A stretch of 64,000 nucleotides of DNA from Beverwykella pulmonaria (taxonomy: Eukaryota > Ascomycota > Dothideomycetes > Pleosporales > Melanommataceae): assembly GCA_001599595.1 (NCBI GenBank), contig BCHH01000001.1, positions 1,019,935 to 1,083,934 of the forward strand, written 5' to 3'. The notes under the pieces are model-generated. The model did no database searches. It was not told the origin of the DNA and was given only the letters and a program-made list of their open reading frames with translations. Of this stretch, positions 45,943 to 57,268 are shown piece by piece. The translations under genes and the position numbers were made by a program. Within the stretch, counting starts at the first letter, position 1, and each line of letters starts with the position of its first letter.

Positions 45943-48572
45943 ACTCTCAGTCTTCCCCGTTGCCTCAAAGAGGATCCCACGTCCGCACTGCCGACGACGC
46001 TATACTCAACAACACGACCACATACCGATATAGCAACGATATAAACCCATCAAGATCCTAACCTCACCCCAGGAATCGAGGTGATCGGGTCTTATTCTCT
46101 CCAGTGTACTACTTCTGCCGGCCGTGTTGTTGGAAGGAGATAGACGACAGTCGGATTTCGAAGTCTACGGGTTGGGCTTCAAGGGCGTACGTTGTTTGTT
46201 TGGACCAGGAATACCATACCCGACTTGGTGGGATTCCGCGGGCGGGGACTTCGACGATGCATTATGCGCCTACAGGATTATTAGCATTCGAAGAATGTTT
46301 GAGTATCCGTGGTATAGGGATATCCAACGCTCGGCGGAACTACTTGTCGTGATGTGACAAAGTAGATTCAGGGAGGATGTGATGATTGTTGTATTGATTC
46401 TACGGAGGAGCTACCGAAGAAATATCTAGAGTCTTACCAGGCACGGCAGGAGCTTGCTAAGGTAGTGATAACAAATATGGAAGTGAGTCACATGAGCAAC
46501 ATCGAGGTGACTCATCATGTGACCCACGGGCCGACAATACCATTGTATCGAACGAGGGAATATGTGAGTGAGGCTGGGGGTATGAGCAATGGTGGGCCAA
46601 CGTTGGATTCGGTAATTTTGGTAAGATTTAAGTGTTTTCGTTCATAGTGAGGATGAAGACTTTGTTGTAGTGGCCGCATTTTAGGATTCTTGGACCAAAA
46701 ATACAGACGCTTTAATAGAGTCTGAATACCTGGTTTAATGGGAAATTTGGAGGGAAATATAGAGACCTAGAAGGTCTGGAGACAAATTCTAGAAGCGTAT
46801 TCTAGAAGCCAAAAATGGAAGAAAGTTAAAAGACAGGTTTGAAGTGATTCCGCAATAGAGAGACATTAGGAAAATCTGTAAGGAAAACAGTTGGAAGAAA
46901 GATTGAGATGAGGGGCCTTCACAAGATTTTGCACTATTGCCGGCTGCCTTGATGCAAACTTCAATCAGCTCTCGAGCGTTAAATTTGCGGTATCGATCTG
47001 CTTGGTTCTCGGTATCGTTGAAGCTGGAAGGTGTCAGCTAGCATAGGATCTTGGAAGTGGTTAGGGAGAGAACAGCCAGTGGTACCGCGTGTGGCAGTAG
47101 AGTTCTTTAAGTATAGACCCCTCTGTACATGGTCGTCAATATATGTATCTTAACAGATATACAGACGGTAGAAGATTGTTTTACCCGAGAAGTCTTGTCT
47201 CTGCTTCAAGCGGTTTGGTAGTGCGGAGGTGTGCACTCTGCGGGACGACTTCTGACGAAGACAGGGGCATAATTGGTTAAAGAACGCGATGCTGATGCGC
47301 TGGGGTTGCACGGGAAGAATAGGTTGCAATGTAAATGGTTGTGGATGCTCATTTGGGTAGAGGAGCATGCCACAACGTGAGGCGAAGAGTGATACACCCT
47401 TGTATTCCTATCAACATTGGACCTCCACCTCGCGGTTTCCATTCAGTGTTGCGGATCCCTACAGCTCCATAGCTTCTCGCAGCTCGTTATTGCATCACCC
47501 AGCATGTGTCTTACCCCTGACAAGGTGGCTAGGCACCTAACGTAAGACGTCAAAACCAACGTTTCCCAAGAGTCAGTCCTCACCACCCCAACACTCAACG
47601 CGACCTCCATCCACACTCCACCGTTCTCCTTCTACTCCTGTACTGAAGGACGGCTACAACAACAGATGCTCCATTCGACACGACTTGGAGCCCGGGATAA
47701 GGGGGGATTACGCGAACATATCCTGGCCTGACACCGCGTTGACGGTCCTCGGTCGCAGGAACGGACCGCGATCTGACCTCGTCGGCGGAATGCGGTCCTC
47801 AGCCTTATGGGTTCGTAAAAACCTTACGGTCGGATTGCGGCGGAGGGTTGGGACCCTGTGATTTACAATCTTTACTCTCGGCGAAGCACGGAAGGCAGAA
47901 GCATCGACTTGCCGAAGCCCCGACTTTTGAGTCATACCACCAAGATCCTCTGCAGATACGAAATGGAAGGATTCTGGTCTGGACTTTGTTATTCGCACTT
48001 AGGTTGCCACCAGGATGTCTCGAGACATTGATTTACTCTCTCTTTTTTCTTATTTGTTCGTTTCTATCTCGTCTCTCCTATCTGTATAGGTGAGCCGATG
48101 AGAGAAAAGCTTGTCAGAACCCTCCACCGGGTCGTGGTCGGCTGAAGGACCTCGTACGATCTGCAAAGACGTACAAAGACAAGTATGCCGACTTCACGCC
48201 TGCAGCATCAAGGTCTTTGGGTGGAGCCTTTCAAGGTTGCTCATACTCGCTTAACATTCCTGTAATTACCCCTCCCACCTCGGTGCTCGCGACCCCGCAA
48301 GCCTCGCCCTTTCACTAATGCCGCACACCGAGCTAGTCTATCCTCTGAATGGACTAATGCGTCACGGAGATATACTATCTCGTAAATCCGTGTATATCTC
48401 CTGCCTCTTAATCTCTCCCAAGGATAAAACCTGTCGCTTCATCAAATTATCGTAGTGTACCGAATTTGCGGGTTTTTCATCCCCAGCTGTTATCACCACC
48501 ATATTTTGGAACGAACCTTCGCGGTCCACTAAAACGCATTCGCAGTTGCTACCGCTAGATCACATCCTCGCG
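45943..48572. other. Gene-poor stretch before the MFS gene
   Basis: No family resemblance beyond the short open segment at 46124-46357. An imperfect inverted repeat pairs GTGAGTCACATGAG (46484-46497) with a copy around 46505-46525. AT-rich between 46620 and 46900. Confidence 0.4.
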
Positions 48573-50560
48573 ATGCCGAGTAATTTTGAAGACGAGGCGG
48601 CAACAGAGAGCTCTGATTTGGAGAAAGGCGATATCGACCATGGAAGTAGCCGTATGGGAAAAGAGATAGAAACGACGAAAGACAGTGTGAGTGCTATTGC
48701 TGCGTATGAACGCGCTCTTGAATGATGCATATTACGCATTCTCTCGCAGACTTTGGGCCAACTAACCAGCAAGCAGGAAGCGGAGAAGACTCAAGAGGAT
48801 CTTGAAAATGAACTCGAACGACATTTATCAAGGAAAAGTACAAGGAAGCAGCAGCTTGAACCAGAGAAATTTCCCCTGATGGTAAGCAGCATGCATCAAG
48901 ACGAGTGGGCGTTCTAACACCAAAACCAGGACCTAGAAAACGGGCTAGTTGGGTGGGATCACCAGGATGACCCCATTAACCCAAGGTGTGTGATCTTCTT
49001 TCATGAAGCCTGCTCATTGATAGCTAACCTTCACAGAAATCTGTCGGAAAGGAGGAAATGGCTCATTCTCGGCGGTGTCAGTGCAATCACCTTCCTGACG
49101 CCTCTGTCCAGCTCCATGCTGGGTCCTGCAATCCCGTTCATAAACAAAGCCTTCCATAACACATCGCAGATGCTAGGGTCCTTCACGGTCAGCGTATATG
49201 TTCTCGGATTTGCTATTGGTCCCCTCTTTTTCAGTAAGCCTGTTCCTCGTCAAATCTCCTCACAGCTTCTAACCACATCTTAGGTCCTCTCAGCGAGTTG
49301 TTCGGCCGTCGTATCGTCCTTAATGTTTCCAACGTCATCTTTTGTGCATTTACCCTAGGGTGTGCCCTAGCACCTAATCTCAGTGCCCTCATTGTCATGC
49401 GCTTCCTGGCTGGTCTTGGAGGCTCCGCTTGTCTTACAATCGGAGCTGGTGTTATATCGGATCTGTTTCCAACCGAACAACGCGGCAAGGCAATGGCGGC
49501 TTACGCGCTTGGCATTCTCTTTGGGCCTACACTCGGTAAGCCATTGTAGAATGGAAAAAAAAACTTACTCGGTGTCATGTTTGCTAATACGCCGGCATAG
49601 GACCAATTATCGGAGGCTTCATCGCCCAGCGCGCAGGATGGGAGTGGTGCTTCTGGGTAACATTCATCACCGCTGTTCTTCTCTCGATAGTCATCGCAAC
49701 ACTCTATCCCGAATCCAACCACGTCGTTTTACTGGACAGAAAGACCGTCCGTCTCCGGAAAGAACTCAATCGCCCCGAGCTACTCAATATTCTCACCCAC
49801 AAGCAAGACGCGACGTCACTTCAACGCCGCAACATTCTCCTCCAGGGACTTATACGCCCGCTAAAGCTGCTCTTTACGTCCCCAATCGTCTTTCTATTGT
49901 CGCTGTACATGTCCTTCGTCTTCGGTCTGCTCTTCCTTTTGTTCACAACAATCACACAAGTGTATATTCAGACATATGGCTGGTCTCCTGAGCTGTGCGG
50001 GTTATCGTTCCTCGGAGTTGGGATAGGAAATTTCATGGGTATTATGTTCGTTGCGCGATCGAGCGACGCTACCATCATCCGTCTTACGAAACGGAATCAC
50101 GGGGTGTACGAACCTGAGATGCGCTTACCAACCTGCGTCTTTTTCGGCTTCCTCATCCCGATTTCGTTCTTTTGGTTAGTGCCTCCTTTTGTATCACTTG
50201 TCTTTTGCTAACCATATAACCAGGTATGGCTGGACAACCTACAACCACGTCCACTGGGTCGTCCCCATTATCGGCCTACTCCCCTTTGGCTGTGGAATGA
50301 TGGGAATTTTCGCCCCGATTCAAACTTACCTGATTGATTCCTTTCCACAATATGCAGCAAGCGCCGTCGCCGGGTTAACCGTACTTCGATGTCTGTTCGG
50401 TGCCGTGCTACCACTTGCCGGGCCTAGCATGTATGAAGCATTGGGACTAGGATGGGGGAATTCGCTGCTAGGCTTCGTGGCGGTGGCTATGATTCCGTTC
50501 CCAGCTTTAATTTATAAATATGGAGGCATGATTAGGAAGAAGTGGCCTGTCAATTTGTAA
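48573..50560 (+). CDS. MFS transporter, DHA1 drug/polyamine type
   Basis: Seven exons (48573-48686, 48750-48881, 48930-48985, 49037-49233, 49284-49535, 49601-50174, 50224-50560) give 553 residues; every junction keeps frame. The first three small exons code for a charged cytosolic tail, ending with WDHQDDPINPRNLSERRKW, the usual run-in to TM1 in fungal DHA1 carriers. Twelve membrane segments are visible, six before and six after a central loop near 260-310. After TM2 the motif PLSELFGRR is the DHA1 form of the MFS signature. DHA1 proteins export drugs, polyamines or metabolites by proton antiport at the plasma membrane. The substrate cannot be told; no biosynthetic gene lies beside it. A broken relative lies 2 kb downstream. 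Confidence 0.92.
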
Positions 50561-50965
50561 GAGGAAGATACATGATGGCGGAAAGGCATAATAAAAGTTG
50601 TGGGATATAATTTTGAGGTTTTGTACGAGATACCCACGGGAACAATCGTCGTTTTACAGCACACATTGTAGTATTTGGAACTCGAATAGCAGTAGGGGAT
50701 AAGCATGGAAATCGGCACAGAATATAATACTTGTATGTAGCATATTTATCTCTTCTCTTGTAGTAACATTATAATACAGAAATTTCAACCTCAGTCTCTC
50801 TCTTATACACATTGCTTTCTATGAGCAACGCCATCAAGAGTCTCGAGCAAAGCTCCTCCCAGCAAATGAAACGGAGGGTAGTAACGTGAAATACATCGTT
50901 ATGTCCGTACTTCAGAAATCTACCGCTCCACTAAGACATTCACTCAAGCCCTTTCACGCAGCCTA
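50561..50965. other. Convergent intergenic MFS / Cys-rich gene
   Basis: AT-rich 3' flanks of two converging genes, no ORF. Confidence 0.45.
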
Positions 50966-51730
50966 CTACCCGGTTTCATTCCTCCACCCAACTCCATCCA
51001 TCGTAACCATCCAATTACACACACAGTCCCTTCCAGTACACTGTGGTCCCAGCTCCGCACCCATGCACAACGGCCCATAAGCATTCTTTTTATTCCCCCT
51101 CTCCGTGCACATCCAGGGAAGCCCATTGTTAGCCTCCGGCGGACAAACAGTGCAGGTCTCTCCTGGAAGAGTAGAAGTGATGGTGCCGCTGGGCGTGTAC
51201 CGGATGAAGGAGCATTTACAATCGCCGGCCTGGGATTGCCGTCAACTTCACATCCGGATCTCACATCTTTGTTTAACCTCCAGAGCCGCAAACATAGCCA
51301 TTGACGGATGGAGAAATGGAGGGGTCCAGCTTACTGGCATGGGACAAGGCATCCGCTCATGTACCTTAACCCCCCAATCACAATAACAGTTCCCAGGTCC
51401 TTGTTTCCCGTCTGTCCAGCTTGCGCCCTCCGGACATTTCTTCTCAGGGCAGAGGGGTCCGTAGCGTGTCCCCGAGCTGCCCCAGAGAACGCACATGAGT
51501 TGGTTCTCCACGAGGCATACACGACAGTCCGTGCCGGGGAGGGTGCCTGAGGGGGTGGGGGCGAAGATGCAGTCGCAGCGCGTTGTGTCCTGGTGGTTTG
51601 AATTAGTGGTTGGTGTTGGGAGAGAAGGGAGGGGGGGGGGACGGACGCTCATTGAGCAGTCTACTTGGATGGCGAATGCGGGGTGGGAGAGGAGGAGAGG
51701 AGTGAGGGCGAATAGGTTGATGAGCTTCAT
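50966..51730 (-). CDS. Small secreted protein with two tandem nine-cysteine modules
   Basis: My model has three exons (51730-51647, 51589-51365, 51229-50966) and 190 residues. Exon 1 codes a signal peptide (about 1-20, ending PAFA). Exon 2 (residues 29-103) and exon 3 (104-190) each code one module with the same nine-Cys layout: CxC, CxxC, C, C, C, CxC (Cys 33,35,50,53,61,75,80,96,98 and 107,109,129,132,144,158,167,172,174). Shared words are PSGT, LPG and YGPLC. All exon borders are phase 0, so the module is a symmetric exon that could duplicate without frame damage. Intron 1 (57 nt) has a weak donor (GTCCGT) and is also open if retained. Intron 2 is 135 nt with donor GTACAT. A simpler one-exon reading (51248-51730) would miss module 2. 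I recognise no named family; secreted, disulfide-rich, possibly an effector. Confidence 0.72.
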
Positions 51731-52318
51731 TGTGGACAGCTTGTGGCAATGTGTTATTGTATCCCAATTCTACTCAGAATAGTAAATGATTGAAAACAGA
51801 GGACAAAATTGTAGAAAATTTTCCAGACTATAAAGGTTGATATCGTATTCAGAATGTGACGTGCAAATATTGAAGGTAGCATTGAGCCCGGATAGACACA
51901 ATAAATTTGAGAATAAGCGAACATACTCATCGCGTTCCATGCGTACTAATATAAAGAATACAGAAAAGTCTAAAGTGGACGTCTATCATTACATGGGGAG
52001 TTCGTATCTTATATGAAATCAATCTATGCAAGAGGCTAAATGATGCAGGGACTGGAGCTCACCAAAAGAGGCCCTAGAAGTGGTAACATTCAGCAAAAAC
52101 CAGGGCTAGTATTATAAAGAAGCTGAATAGAAATCAAAGCAAAGCTGTGAAGAATTAGGTTTGATGAAACGACAGAAATAGAGGTCTGCTCGCCTAGAAG
52201 CCAACCTCTCTACCCATGGAGATATCACACTTACGGAATTGGAATAACCGTGATTCCTAGGGAAGCGAGTGTACTGCCGCCCCTCCCCCCCCCCAAAAAA
52301 AAAGGTCGAGGGCGATGA
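51731..52318. other. Promoter of the Cys-rich gene and edge of MFS relic
   Basis: AT-rich sequence without an ORF. A mononucleotide C run followed by an A run lies at about 52285-52303, exactly where recognisable MFS homology in the relic stops. Confidence 0.45.
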
Positions 52319-52960
52319 GGGCACCGACTAGGAGGCCTAGGCAGGCGAGGCCTTCTTGGCCAAGGTTGAAGCCGTACCTCTCGACAAATACGATGGGGAA
52401 GGACTCGAACCAGATGTAGAGCAGCGCATATATTAGGCCCAGTGAAGTTGAGCATTATTGGGCAGACGAGTTCCATAAGAGCGATCTATACCGTAGGTCA
52501 TTTCAGTATTGACAATGCCAGGCCAAGGGTAGCTTCAACTTGAGAGATATTAAAGACGCGCATGATGTCCATGATCCTGGCAGAATAAATCGCTGAGCCT
52601 ATGTCGATGCTGAATGTAGGGAAGCACACATCAAACGTGACAAAGAACTTCTTTCCTAACAACCAATTTCGAGGATTCTGTATTCACATATTAACTTCGT
52701 CGAGATTACGGCACTCCTATGCTTACATCTGTCTTCGGATAGGTGCTTACGCGAAGATGCATCAGATATGGGTCTTGGTGCGTTTCTGCATTATAGCTCC
52801 AAGCTATCTTTCGGGGTGGCTCGTAGCTGTATGCTGCACTATTGTGATGACTTCTCCCCGTTGAGAAACTGTTGGATTGGCTTCCTCGGGGTACTGAAAG
52901 AGCTTGTCCCCGAACGCCAACCAAACGACACCACCAAAGGCCAATCACGGATGAGATCCC
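52319..52960 (-). pseudogene. Truncated and frameshifted DHA1 MFS transporter gene
   Basis: Minus-strand pieces of one MFS protein are collinear. Near 52960-52880, GVVWLAFGDKLFQYPEEANP resembles the pre-TM1 tail. At 52680-52498 an open run begins QNPRNWLLGKKFFVTF and continues through TM1 to VEATLGLALSIL, then stops. At 52445-52319, LGLIYALLYIWFESFPIVFV with YGFNLGQEGLACLGLLVGAL matches the seventh and eighth membrane segments. Segments 3 to 6 are missing and the frame changes, so this is a deletion relic. It belongs to the same DHA1 class as the intact gene at 48573-50560 but is not a near-identical copy, so it need not be a local duplicate. Confidence 0.78.
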
Positions 52961-54106
52961 ACATCATGAGGCCTAAAAGAGAAGGAAGAAGGTGCGGATT
53001 TCAGAAAACCCAAAACTACATCATGACAGTATGTCCATGCGTCTAAGATGAAGACGGATAATATGCGTCATACATTCATTGAAGCCATGGTTGAATTCTG
53101 AGGTCTTGGCTTTGGTTTTCGGTAGTTCGAGAAACACTTGCAGCAGCTTACTTGCTCTATGGTTGTGATTTGGATAGAACTTGCTCTGCACCGGCCCTTC
53201 AGCACTATCTTGGCACCTGTAATGCTGCCCCATAGGTGACAACAGGTAGATTCTCAGGCGAACATGGTAGGCCTCTACTTGCTGAAGTAAGCAATGTACT
53301 GCAAAGGATGGTTTCTCATTTGCGCACTGGAAGGAGCTGGAGGCTGTGGCCAGAGGCTCGTCCGTCTCACGCTTATGTGCCGATATTGCCTAATCCGTTG
53401 CCATCAATCAGAACTCCCCCGCGGATAAAACTCGAAGCACAAGTTGTACGACGCACCATGTCAAGTCCGTACCGCCAGGGCGCCAGAACAGATTTGGAAG
53501 TATGTTGTGGTGTGAACTACGCTAGCATAATCACTGACTCCTTCTCTTCACGTCTACGCCTTCACGTCCCTCCATCACACTTCACCTACGTTTTCTGGTT
53601 CGCATGTCGATGTAGAATTCGCCAGCACGTGGCTACCTCCTTCAAAGTACGTGTTGTCACATGCGATTGACTTCCATTCAATTGACTGCATTGCATTTCA
53701 ATGCCCCCAAAACCGCGAACGGGCCAGGCAGACGAGTACGCCGCCAGAAAAATTGTCACATTTCGCGAGCTTTCTGGTGCCGTAGCAAACATCTATCTTC
53801 CAATGTCTTACGTGAACGGTGAGATAGGTGAATCTCTCAGCCACCGGACATCACGGTGCCCGATTCGGCCCCAACAAGGTATTCTCATACATACACAGGC
53901 ATCTCCATTCAATTTATTGCGCTGTGCGTTGAACCCCACTCCATTCACCACTTTAATCGCATCGTTGATATTTGTCTCTAGCTTGAGCCGGTTTCAAGAT
54001 ATGTAAACTAACGCGTCGAACGCTCTTGCCAATCTAAAGACGCAGTCGCACCAGCTCTAACTTGACCGCGCTCCTACTTACGCCTATCAACCCCATCACC
54101 ATCACC
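52961..54106. other. Intergenic before the F-box gene
   Basis: A 101-codon frame at 53701-54006 starts MPPKPRTGQADEY but has no continuation or domain. Nothing else is supported. Confidence 0.35.
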
Positions 54107-55185
54107 ATGTCTCACTCTGAATCTAGGCTTACCGATACATCGTTTCCTGCGGAACTCGTTGTCGAAATCATACAAAGAATCCCATACCATTCCAAGCTCG
54201 CTCTGACGCTCGCGCTGGTCCACCGACGCTTCCGCGATGTCCTCGCAAACTACCAGACATCCATCGCGAAGAGTTTCGCGCGCCGGAACCTCCCTCATGT
54301 GCTCCAGGACTTCCCGTGCGATGAGACTGCCGTCACATACGCATGGCTGTCCAAGTGTATCCAGCAGTACAATGTCGTCGACGATGTTATGGCTGTCCTT
54401 GTATCGGATATGAACTGCTATAAGATAGAGGAGCATAACATGGCTGTGGTCTACACTGGAATTCTGCTGCTATACCGCCTCTGCACTATTGGTAACTTTA
54501 CCAACCCGCTACCTGTTTGCGGATATTTACATGGCATAGACGGACAAAAAGACAAGATTTCATTCATCAAGTCTCTTCCCCAAGACCCCCTCACAGCCAT
54601 ATTTCTTGCCGTGGACTACTCTACACACACGGCACGCTATCACGGCAAAGGAATCATCAATCAGGCTACCCACAGTCGCTTCCTAGACGCCAATCGACTG
54701 GAGTTGCGGAACGATGTCGAGCTCTCCTTTTCGGAAGGCATTATGAACCTTGGTCCCCAGTTCATTTCTGACAGCCTCCTGAATGCGGATGACTCGGAGA
54801 CGTGGGTCACCTATAGGAATTCGTGTAAAGCAGAAGTTGACTACCATGTAGAACCCTGATGTGTCTGTACCATGACCATGCGCTCCACAACTGGGACCCG
54901 AACGCCCCAACCGATGGTTTTGTGCCGCTAGTGACGCAGGGCCCGGCACAGAACCCTGAGACCTTCCAGCGATCGCTCTTCACGACTCTATTGGAGCGGC
55001 TGGCTGATCTTGTAGGCTGCCCGTTATCCGAGGTCGTGAGTTGGATTCTTGATGATGTTCGAATTCCGCATCATTCACTGGCATGGCTGGATTTAGCTGG
55101 GAAGAAACGTCTTGTCCAGGGGCTGGACCTGAAATATGTCGACGACGAGTTGTCGACAGGGGGTCCGGTTCAGGCGATCTTGTGA
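54107..55185 (+). CDS. F-box protein with an interrupted frame
   Basis: The first frame (54107-54859, 250 codons) opens with an F-box at residues about 9-55 (SFPAELVVEIIQRIPYHSKL, LVHRRFRDVL). The second frame (54859-55185, 108 codons) continues with similar composition (LFTTLLERLADLVGCPLSEV) and a WILDDVRIP segment. The two overlap as TGATG, stop and ATG sharing one base. Two readings are possible. One is an intron 54825-54931 (donor GTAAAG, acceptor CTAG, 107 nt, frame restored, 323 residues), but there is no good branch site near the acceptor. The other is a real one-base frameshift. F-box proteins recruit targets to SCF ubiquitin ligases; the substrate domain is unknown. Confidence 0.6.
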
Positions 55186-55441
55186 AGCGTTTGGGTTGGG
55201 GAAGATATTGCTCGGTGGTGGGCTCTGGATAAGAGTGGGTTGTCGTACAGGCTAGCTTGGGTATATGATGGATTCATTATTGCAATCCATTCTTACATTC
55301 ATGAGAGCATAAGATCTTGAAGCCTTCCAACCTTATCGCACGATCTTCCTAACGCGTGCACTTGAGGCATTGCAGCTGTCAAAACACTGCTCAATCAAGT
55401 GCACTCCATCCGTCTGGCAGCTGCCTGCTTTCCCAACCCCC
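55186..55441. other. Convergent 3' intergenic region
   Basis: Short flank between the F-box gene and the amidase gene; no feature. Confidence 0.4.
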
Positions 55442-56562
55442 CTACGCCAACTCGGCATAAACATCTGTTCGCCTCAACAGCGGCATCTCTCTCCTAGTCT
55501 TCTCCACAAACTCCAAATCAATCTCCGCAACCGCAATCTCGCCCACATCTAGTCCCCGGCCCTTCTCATCCTCTTCGCCCCCTAATTCCGCGACAATCTT
55601 CCCCCATGGGTCAACAATAACACTATGTCCATAACTCCGCCTCGTCTTCTCCTCGTTATGGAACCCGCATTGCGCTGCAGCGATGACATAACTCTGCGTC
55701 TCGATGGCGCGGGCGCGTAGCAAAGTCTCCCAGTGCGCTTTCCCAGTTGGAACGGTAAATGCAGAGGGATACGTTATAGTCTGCGCGCCGCGGTTTCGGA
55801 GCGCGAGCGAGGGCTCGGGGAAGCGCAGGTCGAAGCATATCAACAGGCCCACTTTTCCGAGGGGAGTGGGGAAGGGGTCTTCTATCCTGGGTCCCTTTTC
55901 TACAGAGTTGGATTCTTTGAGGATGGGCCCGTCTTTGATCTCCACATCGAATAAATGGAGTTTCTGGTACCGCTGCGTGATCTCGCCGTGCTCGTCGATC
56001 CAGAGGAGTGTGTTCTTGACCTTCTTGCCATCGGACGTGGGCTCGTGCACACCGACATTGATAGGAAGCTTGTGTTTCTGAGCGGAGGCCTGGAGACCCA
56101 ACACAAAGGGTGAGGTGGACACGGGTTGGCAGAGGGATATGGTTGATGCGGCGTTGGATGCTATGTAGTCGGAGGCTTCGGGGAGAAACAGCGCTTTTGC
56201 TCCCGCCGCGGAAGCCTTCTCAACCAGGAGGCGGCATTGGTGGAGGTTATGTGTCATGGAGGATGTGCTGCATATTTGGCCGATTGCCTAGGGGTGTTAG
56301 GATTCGTATCGGAAGAGGCATTTGTGAGGCGTAGAGTGTATTTGGAAAATATATAAGATGGTTTCAAAGGACAGCAAGAATGAGACATCGAGGCATGAAA
56401 GTAAAAGGAGATGATTACAATTTATTTTTAACTTGTAATAGGCTGGAGTGTCAGGCATATCATGGAGGAATGTAAACCTCGGAAGCGCTCAATCGCTACA
56501 CGTGATATTTTGGACTACTGATTGAGAAATGAAGTTGATGTCTTACGTACTGCTAAAGGCAT
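55442..56562 (-). CDS. Nitrilase-superfamily omega-amidase (Nit2 type)
   Basis: Exon 1 (56562-56551) codes just MPLA. A 262-nt intron with donor GTACGT follows, then exon 2 (56287-55442) starts AIGQICSTSSMTHNL; total 285 residues. The splice is accepted because MPLAAIGQICSTSSM is the expected start of fungal Nit2-like proteins, and CTAAC lies just before the acceptor. The catalytic triad is visible: Glu in FLPEASDYI, Lys in KLHLFDVEI, Cys in LLICFDLRFPE. The C-terminus has GHSVIVDPWGKIVAELG and the REMPLLRR ending. Nit2-type enzymes hydrolyse alpha-ketoglutaramate and alpha-ketosuccinamate; a role as deaminated-glutathione amidase (Nit1) is an alternative. Exon 1 is less certain than the rest. 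Confidence 0.9.
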
Positions 56563-57268
56563 CTTGAGGGACCTCATGTAGCCAGATGACTGCACATGAA
56601 ATGAATGGTGTGGTGATTAGGGACGACGTTCGTGGTCGCGCGGGCAGGATTCCGTGCTAGCATTGCTAAACTCGATCGGGTAAGCATGGTGAAGTCAAAC
56701 ATTGGTTTCAGCCCTGTAGGTTCTCCAAAAGTAGCTATAGAAGTACATGTACCTTGATAGGGAGCTTCGCACTACTCGCTTGCGTGCTATTTCATAGCAC
56801 AAGTATCGCCCCAAAGCCCAAATCCCGTATTCTCATCATACGACCCCCAAATAGTGGAACCGCGAGCTTGCGTCACGGATCCGAGAACACGGGCCACGCA
56901 GCATTTGTTTCAACAGCAAGTGCGCCAACAACACCGAAACACAGCGCCGTAGTGCCACGAACGCGCCTTCCAAACCTCCGAGGACAGTTCCTCTTTCCAA
57001 TTCCGGCTGGCGAGCTGCAGCACACACCCAAAGGCTGCAAATTGCATAGGCGCTCAGGGCCGCCATCGATCCACCGCCCTGGTTCCCCGCGACTACACAG
57101 CCCGACTTCCTTCATCCATCATCAGCAGCGAGCAACCTGGCCTCTTGCACACCCGAGCCATGAATGGACCGAGACGAAAAACCACAAGTCGGTGATCGCT
57201 AGCACAGTTCCACGGACTCGCACATCTCCAGCCATTCTCAAGGGAGGAGCACATTGCGAAGCTTCACT
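56563..57268. promoter_or_regulatory. Divergent intergenic, amidase / golgin
   Basis: Starts of two divergent genes are 706 bp apart. An open frame at 56754-57272 runs into the golgin start region but has no domain and is rich in Arg, Pro and Ser; I treat it as leader sequence. Confidence 0.4.

Noticed and set aside
50944..51291. A 115-codon minus-strand frame
   Set aside because: It overlaps exon 3 of the Cys-rich gene in another frame; the frame with the conserved cysteines is preferred.
52381..52402. A GACTCGAACC string that looks like a tRNA T-arm
   Set aside because: No matching D-arm, anticodon arm or acceptor stem; it lies inside the MFS relic, where it codes for WFESFP.
53701..54006. 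A 101-codon frame whose start (MPPKPRTGQADEY, then IVTFRELSGAV) faintly recalls the N-terminus of DNA polymerase delta subunit 3
   Set aside because: The likeness covers about 20 residues, with no downstream exons carrying the rest of the protein.
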